A stretch of DNA of 24,299 nt from NCBI GenBank assembly GCA_015499995.1, contig JADNRV010000570.1, positions 1 through 24,299 on the forward strand. The letters are read 5' to 3'. This stretch comes from Flammula alnicola (taxonomy: Eukaryota; Basidiomycota; Agaricomycetes; Agaricales; Strophariaceae). Below are positions 1 through 12,751 of the stretch, piece after piece. Each line of letters begins with the position of its first letter. Within the stretch, counting starts at the first letter, position 1. Position numbers and translations under genes: made by a program. The notes below the pieces were generated by a model, which worked only from the letters and a program-made list of their open reading frames with translations, was not told the DNA's origin and did not search any database.

Positions 1-3000
1 CATACCTTAACCAGTAAAGAGATACCATTTCGTTGGGATTTCACGCATCAACGTGCATTCGAAGAAATCAAAGAGCGCGCGAATAGGTGCCGAGATCACC
101 ATAGGCGCCCATTGGATTACTCGGATGGGGCGCCGCCTATCAACATTGTTACAGATGCTTGTACGTCAGGAATTGCTGGTGTGATTAGTCAAGGAGAAGA
201 CTGGAAAACTGCGTCAGTTGCTGCATTCTATTCAGCAAACTGACTCCAGCTCAACAGAACTATCCAGTTCACGAGGTTGAGATGCTTGCGGTCTCGAGAC
301 TATGATGCGGTATCGAGATCTGCTCGGAGTTAAATTTAGGTGGTATACAGATCATAAGGGTCTTGTTACCGTACTCAATCATCGCGATGTCGATCGGACG
401 AGCAACGGCCGGAGGGCGCGGTGGCTTGAAAAACTTAGCATGTTCAACTTTGAAGTCATCTACGTGCCAGGGTCAGAAAATATATTGAGTGATGCACTCT
501 CGCGGATCTACTCTAACGACGCACCAGGGACCGTACGGGCGCCTAGCGAATATACAGAGTATGACGATCCCGAGAACGGAACGTCGATGGTCGAGGCAAC
601 TCAAGTGATTGCTGCACCAGTGTTGGTTGGTATGGAGGCCGAATGCGCCTCGATGGGTCCAAATTACATTGGACGCCGGAGCAGGAAAGTTCGTGAGCGC
701 GAGGGCGCAGAGACTGGACGACCCGAAACCTCGGATGAGTTTGCCGCCCGTGTGAAGGATACCTTCCAGTTGAATGGGCCACGAGAAGGGTCGGAGGGCG
801 AGAATACTGAATTGGCATCACGAAACGAAAGGTTAGTGATTCGGATTCCAGCTCGAAGAAGGAAGAATGCTGATTCGTCGATCCAGGAAGTAGGCGACAT
901 GCGGGAGGCCAACATGGGCGCTTCTGAGAATGCGACAGCAGAGAACGCTGGTGATACCACAAGCAATGTATTACCATTAGATCTCGCAAAAGAATTGGCT
1001 GGTTTCGATATATGTGCTGTCATTAAGGGAAAGTACACTGGTGATTCGGTGTTTGGGTCCATAGTGGAGAAGCCTGAAGAATACAAAAACTTCGAGTTTG
1101 ATAGTGAATCTGGGTTGCTTTACCTGAAGCAGGAGAGGAATAAACTCCTTTGTATTCCAAATGTAAAGGTCAAGGGTCGCTCAGTTAGAGAAATAATCAT
1201 TGCTGAGGGGCATACATTGTTGGCTCATCTGAGTTACAAGAAGACTTATGCATATCTGCGGGATTATGTCTGGTGGAAATCTATGGCTAGTGACATAGAG
1301 AGTTATTGCAACTCCTGCATGACTTGTAAACGAAGTAAGGACAGCCACGCGAAACAATATGGGTTATTAAATCCGTTAGATCTTCAAGGAAGGCCCTGGG
1401 ATGCGATTGGTATTGACTTCGTGGGACCGTTGCCCAGTTCAGACAACCGTGATGGGTCGTTCGACATGATTGTCGTGGTAATTGATCTATTTTCGGGTAT
1501 GGTTCACCTGGTGCCAGGGCGTACAGACTACAAGGCGAAAGACATCGCTGAGTTGGTATTTGCAGAGATATATAAGCACCATGGGCTGCCGACCTCGATT
1601 GTCAGTGATCGTGATAGATGGTTCACGAGCCATTTTTGGGAAGAATTGAATAAGCTGATTGGTACAAAGCTGCGTATGTCGAGCGCTTATCACCCACAGT
1701 CGGATGGCGCTACAGAGCGGGCTAATAAAACTATTGCACAAATGTTGAGGCATTGCATTTCGTCCAATCAAAAGGATTGGGTACAGAAATTGCCCGCTAT
1801 TGAGTTTGCTATTAACTCTGCGCGCTCGGAGAGCACGGGCTTTGCGCCGTTCTTTCTCAATACAGGACGTATGCCACGCTCCTTCATTTGGCAGTCTAAT
1901 CAGCCAGATGAGTACCCCGGGGTGCGTGCGTTTGCAAAGCGCATGAAATCTGCGATCATGCGTGCGCACGATGGCTTAATTGCGTCGCGCGTAAAGTCTG
2001 TCAGGAATGCGAATAGGAAACGCGTGAAGACGCCGTTTGCAATTAAGGACTTCGTGTACATTTCAACTAGGAACATTAGTATTCCGAAGGGCTTCAGTCA
2101 GAAGTTGGCGCCTAGGTTCATAGGGCCGTATCAAATTACGGAGGACTTTGGTAATAACTCTTACCGAGTCAAACTACCACCCAGCTTGACAAAACGGGGT
2201 GTTCATGACGTGTTTCACGCGTCGTTGTTACGGATTCATATGCCTAACGATGATCGGCTGTTCCCAGGGCGCTTAGATACTCAAATCTTCGCCGACGAAG
2301 ACTTGGAGGGCGAGTGGGCAGTACAAAGAATCATCTCACATGCCGGAGAAGGAAAAAATTCTGTATTTGAAGTACTGTGGAAGTCAGGGGATAAAAGCTG
2401 GCTACCATACAGTGAAGTTAAACATCTTCATGAGTTTGAAGAATATTTAGATGCTAAGGGAGCCAAGAATATCGGAGAACTTTCTAGAGAAATCGGTAAG
2501 GAGGTTCCAGACGATCCTCAGATTTTTGCCGGATCAGCTCAATTTGAAATGGACTATAGCAGTAGGAATTATAAGGACGGAGACAAAGTGTTACAATTTT
2601 CAAGTTTGCCCCCATCACATTACTCCTGCCTTGCGCTAGCGCTGGTACCCTTCGTTGTCACGCACATGGCCACCAGTTCCGATACTACCACTGCACAAGC
2701 TCAACTTGCAGACTCCATCAGCGAATTGAGCATTGGCGGGATTTTCCCAAAGACGCCCGCTCTAGACAACGGATCTCACTCAGAATCCACACACCAACCG
2801 GAAGTCACATCTACCTCGACGACAGCTGCATTGCTCCCCACGCCTAGCCATGAGTCGATCTCGACACCTCTTTTGGCCGAGAACCCAAACGTCGCGAGTA
2901 CGCACGCGGAAACGTTTCCGATGGATATAGCCGACGCAATCAATCCGTTGGGAAATTTCACATTTCAGCGTCCCGTTGATTTCTTCGGACGAGCATTCGA

Positions 3001-3532
3001 AATCCGGTTTCCCCTCAGTGGTTTCGCCGTTGTTGCCCGACTCTCGCGTTATGTGTATGGAGTCATAGATCCCTTGGGATCAGTACATACAGTTCACGCT
3101 GCGCAACTCAAGCAGTTTCTCAACTTCGCGTACCGCGCGGTCAAGTTACCTAATGAGGCAATCGGCTTGCCCATAGGTTACCGGGAATTCATTCAGTACC
3201 TACACGCCGACCCCCTCCAGCCTGCGCGTCTCACGGTCATTGGCGAGGCGGGAGGAATCCAATCCACACCCAACACACATCGCTACCCTCTCGAAATCGA
3301 CTTTCCGAAGGACTCGATTATCGAAGAAGCTCTAGAGCTTTTGGAGAAGTTCGGCTCAGCCCGGAATAAGCGCACCGTTGATAGTATCATCCTGGCTACC
3401 GCTGCGCGCAACTCCCACGCTCCATATACCATTCGCAACAAGCCGTTCCGAGGCCGTGGGAATAGGTCTCGTGTTTCGGACAATGCCTTGCACAGTAGCA
3501 ATTCCTTTGGAATCGCTGGAGGGCGTATGTGA
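1..3532 (+). pseudogene. pol: Gypsy Pol polyprotein, C-terminal part, two frame breaks
   Basis: Frame 1 from base 1 carries RNase H sequence (INIVTDA, then DWKTASVAAFYSA) up to a TGA at 241. The frame moves to +3 at about 231-243 (KLTPAQQNYPVHEVEML) and to +2 at about 289-302, then stays open from 302 to 3532. Numbering from 302: RNase H end (TDHKGL, LSDALSRIY); integrase zinc finger His304 and His309 with Cys339 and Cys342 (Cys336 also nearby); integrase core Asp372, Asp436 and Glu472, an exact D-x35-E spacing; GPY/F motif 608-610; chromodomain-like stretch about 671-720. Residues 721-1076 form an extra segment that is not recognised. The enzymes copy element RNA and insert the cDNA; the chromodomain is thought to steer insertion to marked chromatin. 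The stop codon lies inside the 3' LTR. Confidence 0.88.
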
Positions 3533-3762
3533 CGGTAGTCACTGACTCACCCAAACTTGGACGTTAGTCAAGTAACTTACATCATCTTTCTTACCGTAGG
3601 TTTCTATAACATTCCATATTATTCAATAAGTATTACGTAGGCAGATTTTTAGTATATAAAGAGTCGGATAGCTAGTAGAGTAGACGACCTTGAATTTAGT
3701 GTTTATCCTATCTTTCGAGGTTTGACCGTGTGCCGGGACTCGTGTTCTCACGCCCCGTCACA
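3528..3762 (+). repeat. 3' LTR of the gypsy element (235 bp, inferred ends)
   Basis: The segment starts TGTGACGG (3528-3535) and ends CCGTCACA (3755-3762), a perfect 8-bp inverted pair with the TG...CA ends usual for LTRs. It begins two bases before the pol stop codon, so pol runs into the LTR. A TATA-like TATATAAA lies at 3653-3660, where an LTR promoter would sit. A short purine-rich run (GGAGGGCG, 3518-3525) just upstream could be the polypurine tract. The 5' LTR is outside the window, so the ends rest on the inverted repeats and position only. Confidence 0.65.
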
Positions 3763-4490
3763 AGGACATGGCTGACCGTGTCTCTAACTAAATTCTAGTG
3801 ATTACGTGAAGATGTGGGAGAAGTGCAAGTAGACAAGACGAGATGGGAAGGCATAGCAGGGACGGAGTGACGTTTGCTTGACGCGCACGACGCCTAGCGC
3901 AGCTTTCCCTGTCGATTCTTGCTTTTTGGAATTGTTGGCGTGGGTGGTGAAGCAGATGGTTCGTTTCAGCTGTCAGTATCATCCATCGTGCATCTCGGTA
4001 CAGAGGTTCTGGACCGCGCTTGGATGCAGCTGAGTCTGCGTGCAACGAAGAATGATGAACGAGCCATACTTAGAGAACTTCAACAAACGCACGGCGACTC
4101 TGGGCACGGACATGGACTACTTGGTTATGTAATGTTTTATACATGAAACACGTCGGTGCATTTTAGTTATCCAGTTTTCATACCTACATACATACAGTAA
4201 TACATATACACGTACACGTACATTGTTAGACTGTCAAATATTTATAGGTGCCCTTGACCAGTCATCATATGAATACTAGATGCATTTTTTGGCGCAGAGG
4301 GCTAGTTGACAAGGGCTTTATTTCTGATCAAGGGTAAGGATCCGGAATAATGATTTGTGCGAATACAGGGGGATTTGTCAGACATGGTCCGGGAATTGGG
4401 AAGCGCCGGATAACTATAAGTAAGCCTTCTCAAATCTTGACAGTGGCGCCCATCCTCTGACGATTCGTTCATTTTCTTTCACACACCAAC
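3763..4490. other. Intergenic stretch between the LTR and AKR-A; one unassigned reading frame
   Basis: No gene is clear. One + frame (3857-4132) reads as a protein-like C-terminus (ELLAWVVKQMVRF, then NEPYLENFNKRTATLGTDM) broken by one TGA at 4031 and ending TAA at 4130-4132; it matches nothing I recognise. Simple ACATAC/CACGTA runs lie at about 4180-4222. The AKR-A promoter should occupy the last few hundred bases: a TATA-like ACTATAAG is at 4413-4420, and GTTGACAAGGGCT at 4305-4317 recurs upstream of AKR-B at 9800-9812. Confidence 0.3.
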
Positions 4491-6413
4491 ATGGCTGCCC
4501 AGATCCCCAAAATCAAGCTCAACAACGGAGTTGAGGTTCCCATCATCGGTGAGTATCCTCAGACTGGAGCTGGCCGCTTATGGATAATGAGCATGAACGA
4601 CCCATTGACGTTCAACATCGTGCCCTGTCTCACCCAGGTACTGGCTCGTACGCAGATCCGACACCAGAAGACCAAGCAAGAGTAAAGGACTGGATTTTGA
4701 CTGCGCTTAAGGTGAGGCGTCTATACAGATGAACGACCGTGATACTCAATATACTGTTCGCACCGTGGCTTTGCTCTGCGTAGAATGGCTACCGCCACAT
4801 TGACACCGCCGTCCTTTACGGTAGGAGGTCCATGGGCGTATAATTTCCTTTGTCTAAAGGAATCAGCACAGGTACCGAAAAGGTTGTTGGAGAGGCTATA
4901 AAGGCGTCGGGCATTCCGCGCGAGGAGATTTTCGTGACGGCGAAGCTTCCGTGAGTCAAGCCTCTGATCGGACATCACGCAGCATCTCATAATAACTTTT
5001 CGTTCCACTGTAGACCTAATCATTTTGAACGTGTTCGAGAGTCTTTCGAGACTAGTCTTGCAAATTTAGGGACAGGCTATGTCGACTTGGTAAGTTTGGC
5101 GATGATTCCTTTCTCTGTTCAAGTCCTGGAGTGTGAATTAGAACCTCAACAGTATATGATGCACTTGCCTCAAGCTATCGTTTACGAAGGTTAGTCTTGC
5201 TTTATTCAGGACACAAGCTTTGACCTTCATATGTATCATCATGGAAATGTAGAAGGAACATTTTTCCCCCAGAACCCAGACGGCACAGTCAAGACTACTG
5301 ACAGCGTGACATTCAACGATGCTTGGGCCGAAATGGAGAAGCTCCTGGATACAGGAAAAGTCAGGGCTATAGGCGTTAGCAATTTCTCAGTCAAAAAGTT
5401 AGTACGCACTATCGTTTTGTTGGCCGTCAGTGCCATGATATTGATGACAACTCCTTTGCAGTCTTGAAAAGTTGTTCACGACTGCGAAAGTGGCCCCTGC
5501 AATGAACCAGGTCGAGCACGTATTTCCTTCGTTCACTTATGATTTTGCTAGTCGTAACTTTGATTCGCTTGTTCATTTATAGATTACATCCTTACCTCGC
5601 TCAAAACGGGCTCCGAGAATATTGCGCGAAGAAGGGCATTGCCATGACAGCGTATACGCCGAGTGGTAAGCGCACCGGGATCGTTTTCACATATCGACTT
5701 GTATACTAATGTGATCTCTAGGTTACTCGATCGTTCGCAGCGACCCGTTGATCGTGAGCCTTGCTGATAAGTACAAAGTCACACCCACACAGGTGATCTT
5801 TGCCTGGCACCTCTCGAGAGGTACTGTCATTGTTCCGAAGAGCGAAAATAATGAAAGGCAGAAAGAAAATATCAACGTGGGTCCATTAACTTTATCTCAA
5901 ACATAATGTATAAAACAAAATTTTCATTTGTCAATGAATCTGTAGATTCCGACCCTTTCAGAGGAAGATATCGACAAGATATGGGCCTTGGACCGTGGCG
6001 AGCGACTTTGTGGCAAGGTCGACGCAAAGACTGGACAACTATACGGGTGGACATTGGAGCAGTTTGGTTGGGAAAACTACCACCCGAAGCTTCAAGTTTA
6101 AAATGGTTGACATATGGGACGAGTCATGACGCGGAGTCCACATACAAGTCAGCCGGTCCCGGGCGAGAAAGACTACTAGAGAAAGATGGGGAGAATTCTG
6201 GAAGGAAGAAAACAGGATAACGAATTTGCATGTATGTGAACATGGAGTGTATGCAAGATAAGGATAGCAGTGTTAGCGCTAAACAATATATTAAGCGAGA
6301 CACCTAGATAAGGCTAGTGTGGCGTCGCCTGCGGACAATCTAACTGCCAGTTGTACAATCGAAATTTTTCCATCACCTTGGTCCTATTTATTATCTCTTT
6401 AACTGTTACTAAG
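4421..6413 (+). repeat. Duplicated segment, left copy (AKR-A with flanks)
   Basis: Similarity to the right copy begins just upstream of the gene (TAAGCCTTCTCAAA, 4421-4434) and continues past the stop codon. Shared downstream stretches include GAAAACAGGAT, GATAAGG, AGTGTGGCGTCGC and CCATCACCTTGG (6370-6381). Introns and flanks have diverged much more than exons, so the duplication is not very recent. Ends are approximate. Confidence 0.7.
4491..6101 (+). CDS. Aldo-keto reductase, copy A (317 aa, 11 exons)
   Basis: NADPH-dependent carbonyl reductase of the aldo-keto reductase fold; the substrate cannot be told. Exons: 4491-4548, 4638-4711, 4784-4820, 4872-4950, 5014-5089, 5153-5189, 5253-5397, 5462-5515, 5583-5665, 5722-5876, 5946-6101, totalling 954 nt with no break in frame. 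The start MAAQIPKIKLNNGVEVPIIG is the usual family beginning. The catalytic tetrad is present: Asp51 and Tyr56 (GYRHIDTAVLY), Lys81 (VTAKLP) and His112 (YMMHLP). IGVSNFS, a VE-LHPYLAQNG loop and VPKSENNERQKEN follow; the last is the NADP-phosphate-binding motif. Intron 8 (5516-5582) starts GCACGT, a GC-AG intron; the paralogue has GTACGT there. Trp of the family's HWP motif is Leu113 here, and the KLPW Trp is Pro84. Nine of the 11 exons equal those of copy B in length. Confidence 0.9.
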
Positions 6414-6818
6414 GCGTATGTAGCTGTGTTCTTCTCTACCTCGAAGTTATGTAGAGTGCATATTGGTGTTTCTCTGTTTTAAGACTCTACTCGCCATGCC
6501 TGGGAAGGCGCTACAACTTGTACATAAGTACTCATATGTACATGCTTTGGATAATCATTATTATCTGCGAACAAAGTTAAACTGACATGAAACGCTGCAC
6601 CCCAGAAGCGCCATGCGTACTGTATACAAAATAAATCTGTATACATACACAAAGTGAATTGCAGGGCCTATCAGGGGAGAAAGGGAGGAAGGAAGTCGCT
6701 GTCAAGACTGGGCACATCATGTCTGACAATGCAGCAAGGACGACAAAGGTGCCTCTGAGTAGGAGGAACGGAAAGGGGGTAGAGTGGAAAGATATGAATC
6801 GTTGTCGTTCTCCAATCT
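6102..6818. other. 3' intergenic region between convergent AKR-A and Prp43
   Basis: The two genes converge here. The first 300 bases are the duplicated 3' flank of AKR-A. No conserved reading frame or RNA gene was recognised in the rest. Open frames in this region are short and low in complexity. Confidence 0.5.
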
Positions 6819-9747
<2,929 letters not shown>

Positions 9748-10264
9748 AGTTGATGTCTAAGAGAGTGAAGGTGACTCGTTAATAAACTGAAGCGCTTCGG
9801 TTGACAAGGGCTAGTCATGTGGTACATGCTCACCCACGCGTTTCGACGTCGACGCTCGTCGACAACCGGTATATGAGCCCAACTTCACTCATGAACGTGT
9901 GGTATCGGTTCCCAGTAATGCACCAATGCCTGGCATCAAACGAAGAATGTCGCTGACATATCGCGCATTCTGCAACCCAACGTTGGACGGGCTGTGGGGT
10001 TCAAAACTCTTGTTCAAAATATTCCCAGGTTCCAGCCTTAGGCCCGGCGGCCCGTACTTTATAAATAACGAGCTAAGTCTCCAGCTTCTCGTGGTTATTA
10101 TTGGGTTCATGTGGGATGCACGCTGACATATCATTGAAGGCGACGGCCAGTAGCCACCACCTGGAATATAAGCCTTCTCAAACCTTGACAGTTGCTCCCA
10201 TCTACAGTCAAATAACACTATCGCTCTGACGATTTATTCGTTTCTTCGAAGTTCGCATACTGCC
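9748..10264. promoter_or_regulatory. Divergent promoter region between Prp43 (-) and AKR-B (+)
   Basis: The two start codons face away from each other across 517 bp. On the AKR-B side, AATATAAGCC (10166-10175) lies at the same place as the TATA-like element of AKR-A and is followed by the same CTTCTCAAA-CTTGACAG stretch. A second TATA-like TTATAAATAA is near 10060. GTTGACAAGGGCT (9800-9812) also occurs upstream of AKR-A. No TATA box is clear on the Prp43 side. Confidence 0.4.
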
Positions 10265-12170
10265 ATGGCTGCCCAGATCCCCAAGGTCAAGCTCAACAAC
10301 GGAGTTGAGGTTCCCATCATCGGTGAGTAACCTGGAACTAACTGCTTATGTATGATGAGCCGCACGTCTTATTGACGTTCAAATGCGTGGCCTTTCCCGA
10401 TCAGGTAGTGGCTCATATGCGCCACCGAAACCAGAAGACCAGGCAAGAGTAAAGGACTGGATTTTGACTGCGCTTAAAGTAAGATTTCTACATGGATGGA
10501 GCACTATTAGGAGAGATCGGGTTGCTTACAATACTCCTCGCCGTCTCATCTTGGCTCTGTCTTGCCCAGAATGGCTACCGCCACATTGATACCGCTTTCG
10601 ATTACGGTAGGAGCTCAATGGACACATAGTTTTCCCATCTAAACAAATTAAACAGGCACCGAAAAGGCCGTTGGAGAAGCTATCAAGGCGTCAGGCATTC
10701 CACGCGAGGAGATTTTCGTGACGACGAAGCTTCCGTAAGTTATGGTTCTCTGGCCGGGCACCATGCAGCATCTCATGCTCAAAATTTCGTTGCGTGTAGG
10801 TGGAATCACCTCGGTCGTGTTCGCGAGTCTTTCCGAGACCAGTCTGGCAAATTTGGGAACAGGCTATATCGACTTGGTAAGTTTTAAAATTATTGATTTC
10901 TCCGTTCAAGTTCAGAAGCTACCTTCAACAGTATCTGATGCACTGGCCCCAAGCTATCGTGTACGAAGGTTAGCCTTGCCTTACATTTCATTTAGAAAAC
11001 AAACCTTGACCGTCATGACAATGTAGAAGGAAATAGTGCACCCAAGAACCCCGATGGCACATACAAGACTACTGACAGCGTGACATTCAATGACGCTTGG
11101 TCCGAAATGGAGAAACTCCTGGATACAGGAAAAGTCAGGGCTATAGGCGTTAGCAATTTCTCGATCAAAAAGTTAGGAATGCATTATCCTTTTCTTTGCC
11201 GTGGCTCCTGATATTGATGTCAACACTTTGCAGTCTTGAAAAGTTGTTCAAGACTGCTAAAGTGATCCCTGCAATGAATCAAGTCGAGTACGTATTTCCT
11301 TCGTTCATCCATGATCTTGCTAGTGGTGAGATTGGCGTTCATTTATAGGTTACACCCTTATCTCGCGCAAAATGGGCTCCGAGAATATTGCGCGAAGAAG
11401 GGCATTGTCTTGACAGCCTATACACCAAGTGGTAAGTACACCCGTATCGCTGTCCTATACCGGCATGCATTCTGATTTAACCCTCGATAATATCAAGGTT
11501 ACTCGGTCGTTCGTAGTGATCCATTGATCGTGAGCCTTGCTGAGAAGTATAAAGTTACGCCGACGCAGGTGATCTTTGCCTGGCACCTTTCGAGGGGGAC
11601 TGTTATTGTTCCGAAGAGCGAAAATAACGAACGACAGAAAGAAAATATCGCCGTGCGTCCATTTTTATCTCAATCACACTACACCAGACCTTCATTTATA
11701 AACGGTTCTGTACTGTAGGTTCCCGCGCTTTCGGAGGAAGACATCGACAAGATATGGGCCTTGGACCGCGGTCAGCGAATTTGTAACAAGGCCAATGAGA
11801 AGACTGGACAAGTGTATGGGTGGACATTGGAGCAGCTTGGCTGGGAAGATTACCACCCAAAGCTTTGAACTGACGGCAGAGCGATGACCGGAACCACACG
11901 AGTCAAAGGTGAGAAAGAGAGGAAGAATTCTGGCGGGAAGAAAACAGGATGGTGAATTTGAGATATTGTAATTTTATGTATGTACGTGAACATATGGAAG
12001 ATAAGAATCGTGTTGTTCAGCCCTTAAGGAACCATATTAGGTGAGACAACCAGATAAGGCCAGTGTGGCGTCGCTTGTAAATGTTGTGAACAATCTAACC
12101 GTCATTTGCACAATGGGATATCTTCCATCACCTTGGCTATTTATTAATATCTATTGTCTAACTCCTACGG
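10167..12170 (+). repeat. Duplicated segment, right copy (AKR-B with flanks)
   Basis: This matches the left copy from the TATA-like element through the 3' flank; the last clear match is CCATCACCTTGG (12125-12136) with CTATTTATTA just after. The same + orientation, with the helicase gene between, points to a direct segmental duplication. Confidence 0.7.
10265..11868 (+). CDS. Aldo-keto reductase, copy B (11 exons, one frameshift in exon 5)
   Basis: Paralogue of copy A. Exons: 10265-10322, 10405-10478, 10570-10606, 10656-10734, 10800-10876, 10932-10968, 11027-11171, 11234-11287, 11349-11431, 11498-11652, 11719-11868. All ten introns are GT-AG. Tetrad residues are present (HIDTAFDY; VTTKLP; YLMHWP) and, unlike copy A, the Trp residues of KLPW and HWP are kept. 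Exon 5 is 77 nt against 76 in copy A: an extra C in TTTCCGAG (10831-10837) shifts the frame between GRVRESF and ETSLANLG. Removing it gives 948 nt, 315 aa. The only in-frame escape visible, an AG at 10826-10827 used as acceptor, would drop about nine residues. It ends HPKL, two codons earlier than copy A. Either a sequencing error or a young pseudogene. Confidence 0.88.
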
Positions 12171-12171
12171 C

Positions 12172-12293
12172 CTAAGGATTAGTGCCCTTATCAACCTCGA
12201 CGCCATTGATGTCAACATCGATTACAGGATTTTCTTCCACTGGGCCCCAGGAGACTATTAACTCATCGGGACTTCGATTGGGAGCTGGAGATC
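12172..12293 (-). other. Possible 3'-terminal exon of an unknown gene
   Basis: After an acceptor (GCTAG, 12298-12294) preceded by a branch-like CTAAT, the - strand reads SPAPNRSPDELIVSW and continues with an acidic tail to a TAG at 12174-12172. A possible donor GTACGT lies just upstream (near 12340). The 5' side could not be joined convincingly: an ATG at 12650 (MSGYYEEYGG) follows a CT-rich leader, but the frames between do not connect cleanly. No family recognised. It may be a remnant, since it sits at the edge of the AKR duplication and next to the LINE insertion. Confidence 0.25.
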
Positions 12294-12677
12294 CTAGCTT
12301 TATTAGAGCATGATCCTCTCATACATACACGAATTACGTACTGTTGTATTGAGTAAGTTTTCTTATCGAATGCCAGCTATCCTCCAATGAAGGTCACCAT
12401 GCCATACCATCATCATGCCATCGAAGTCTGCGAAGATTCACAGTTGCGGCGAGTATCCTCGATTGCATTAAATAAATTTTTAACTTTCTCTAAAATGAAT
12501 GCCCTATACATAATGCTAGTCCTGGTATGCAATTTATAACGAACTATTGTGTCGGAGGCCTCAGTACGAAGTGTGATCGGTACATAATAGTAATTATTGG
12601 GACAGCAACCGCAGTATACGACCTCCGTATTCTTCGTAGTATCCACTCATCGATATGGATGGCAACTCTTGTCTTTT

Positions 12678-12698
12678 GAGAGAGAGAGAGAGAGAGAG
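12678..12698 (+). repeat. (GA)n microsatellite
   Basis: A pure run of alternating G and A, 21 nt, in the non-coding flank of the LINE insertion site. On the - strand it is a CT run about 30 nt upstream of the ATG at 12650. Confidence 0.9.
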
Positions 12699-12740
12699 TT
12701 GGGCATACCGGTTGAATCTAGGCGGCCTATGATTCGGCTC

Positions 12741-12751
12741 TAGATAGTGGG
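12741..12751 (+). repeat. LINE target-site duplication, left copy
   Basis: TAGATAGTGGG, directly next to the poly(A) end of the LINE. Two further T's match the right copy but cannot be separated from the poly(T). Confidence 0.85.

Larger units (their letters stand above)
1..3762 (+). mobile_element. 3' part of a Ty3/gypsy LTR retrotransposon (chromovirus type)
   Basis: The window opens inside the pol gene of a gypsy-type element and reads through RNase H, integrase, GPY/F module and chromodomain into a terminal repeat ending at about 3762. Gag, protease, most of reverse transcriptase and the 5' LTR lie to the left of the window, so the target-site duplication cannot be tested. The RNase H - integrase - GPY/F - chromodomain order is that of chromoviruses, which are common in basidiomycetes. 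The RNase H part carries two frame breaks, so this copy is probably not autonomous, yet the remaining 1076 codons are open, which suggests a fairly recent insertion. Confidence 0.9.

Noticed and set aside
543..1969. Open frames on - across the gypsy pol
   Set aside because: They are antisense shadows of the integrase region.
5516..5582. GT donor at 5520 (CAC-GTATTT) for AKR-A intron 8
   Set aside because: It would shift the frame and lose the LHPYLAQNG loop; the GC donor at 5516 matches the position used in copy B.
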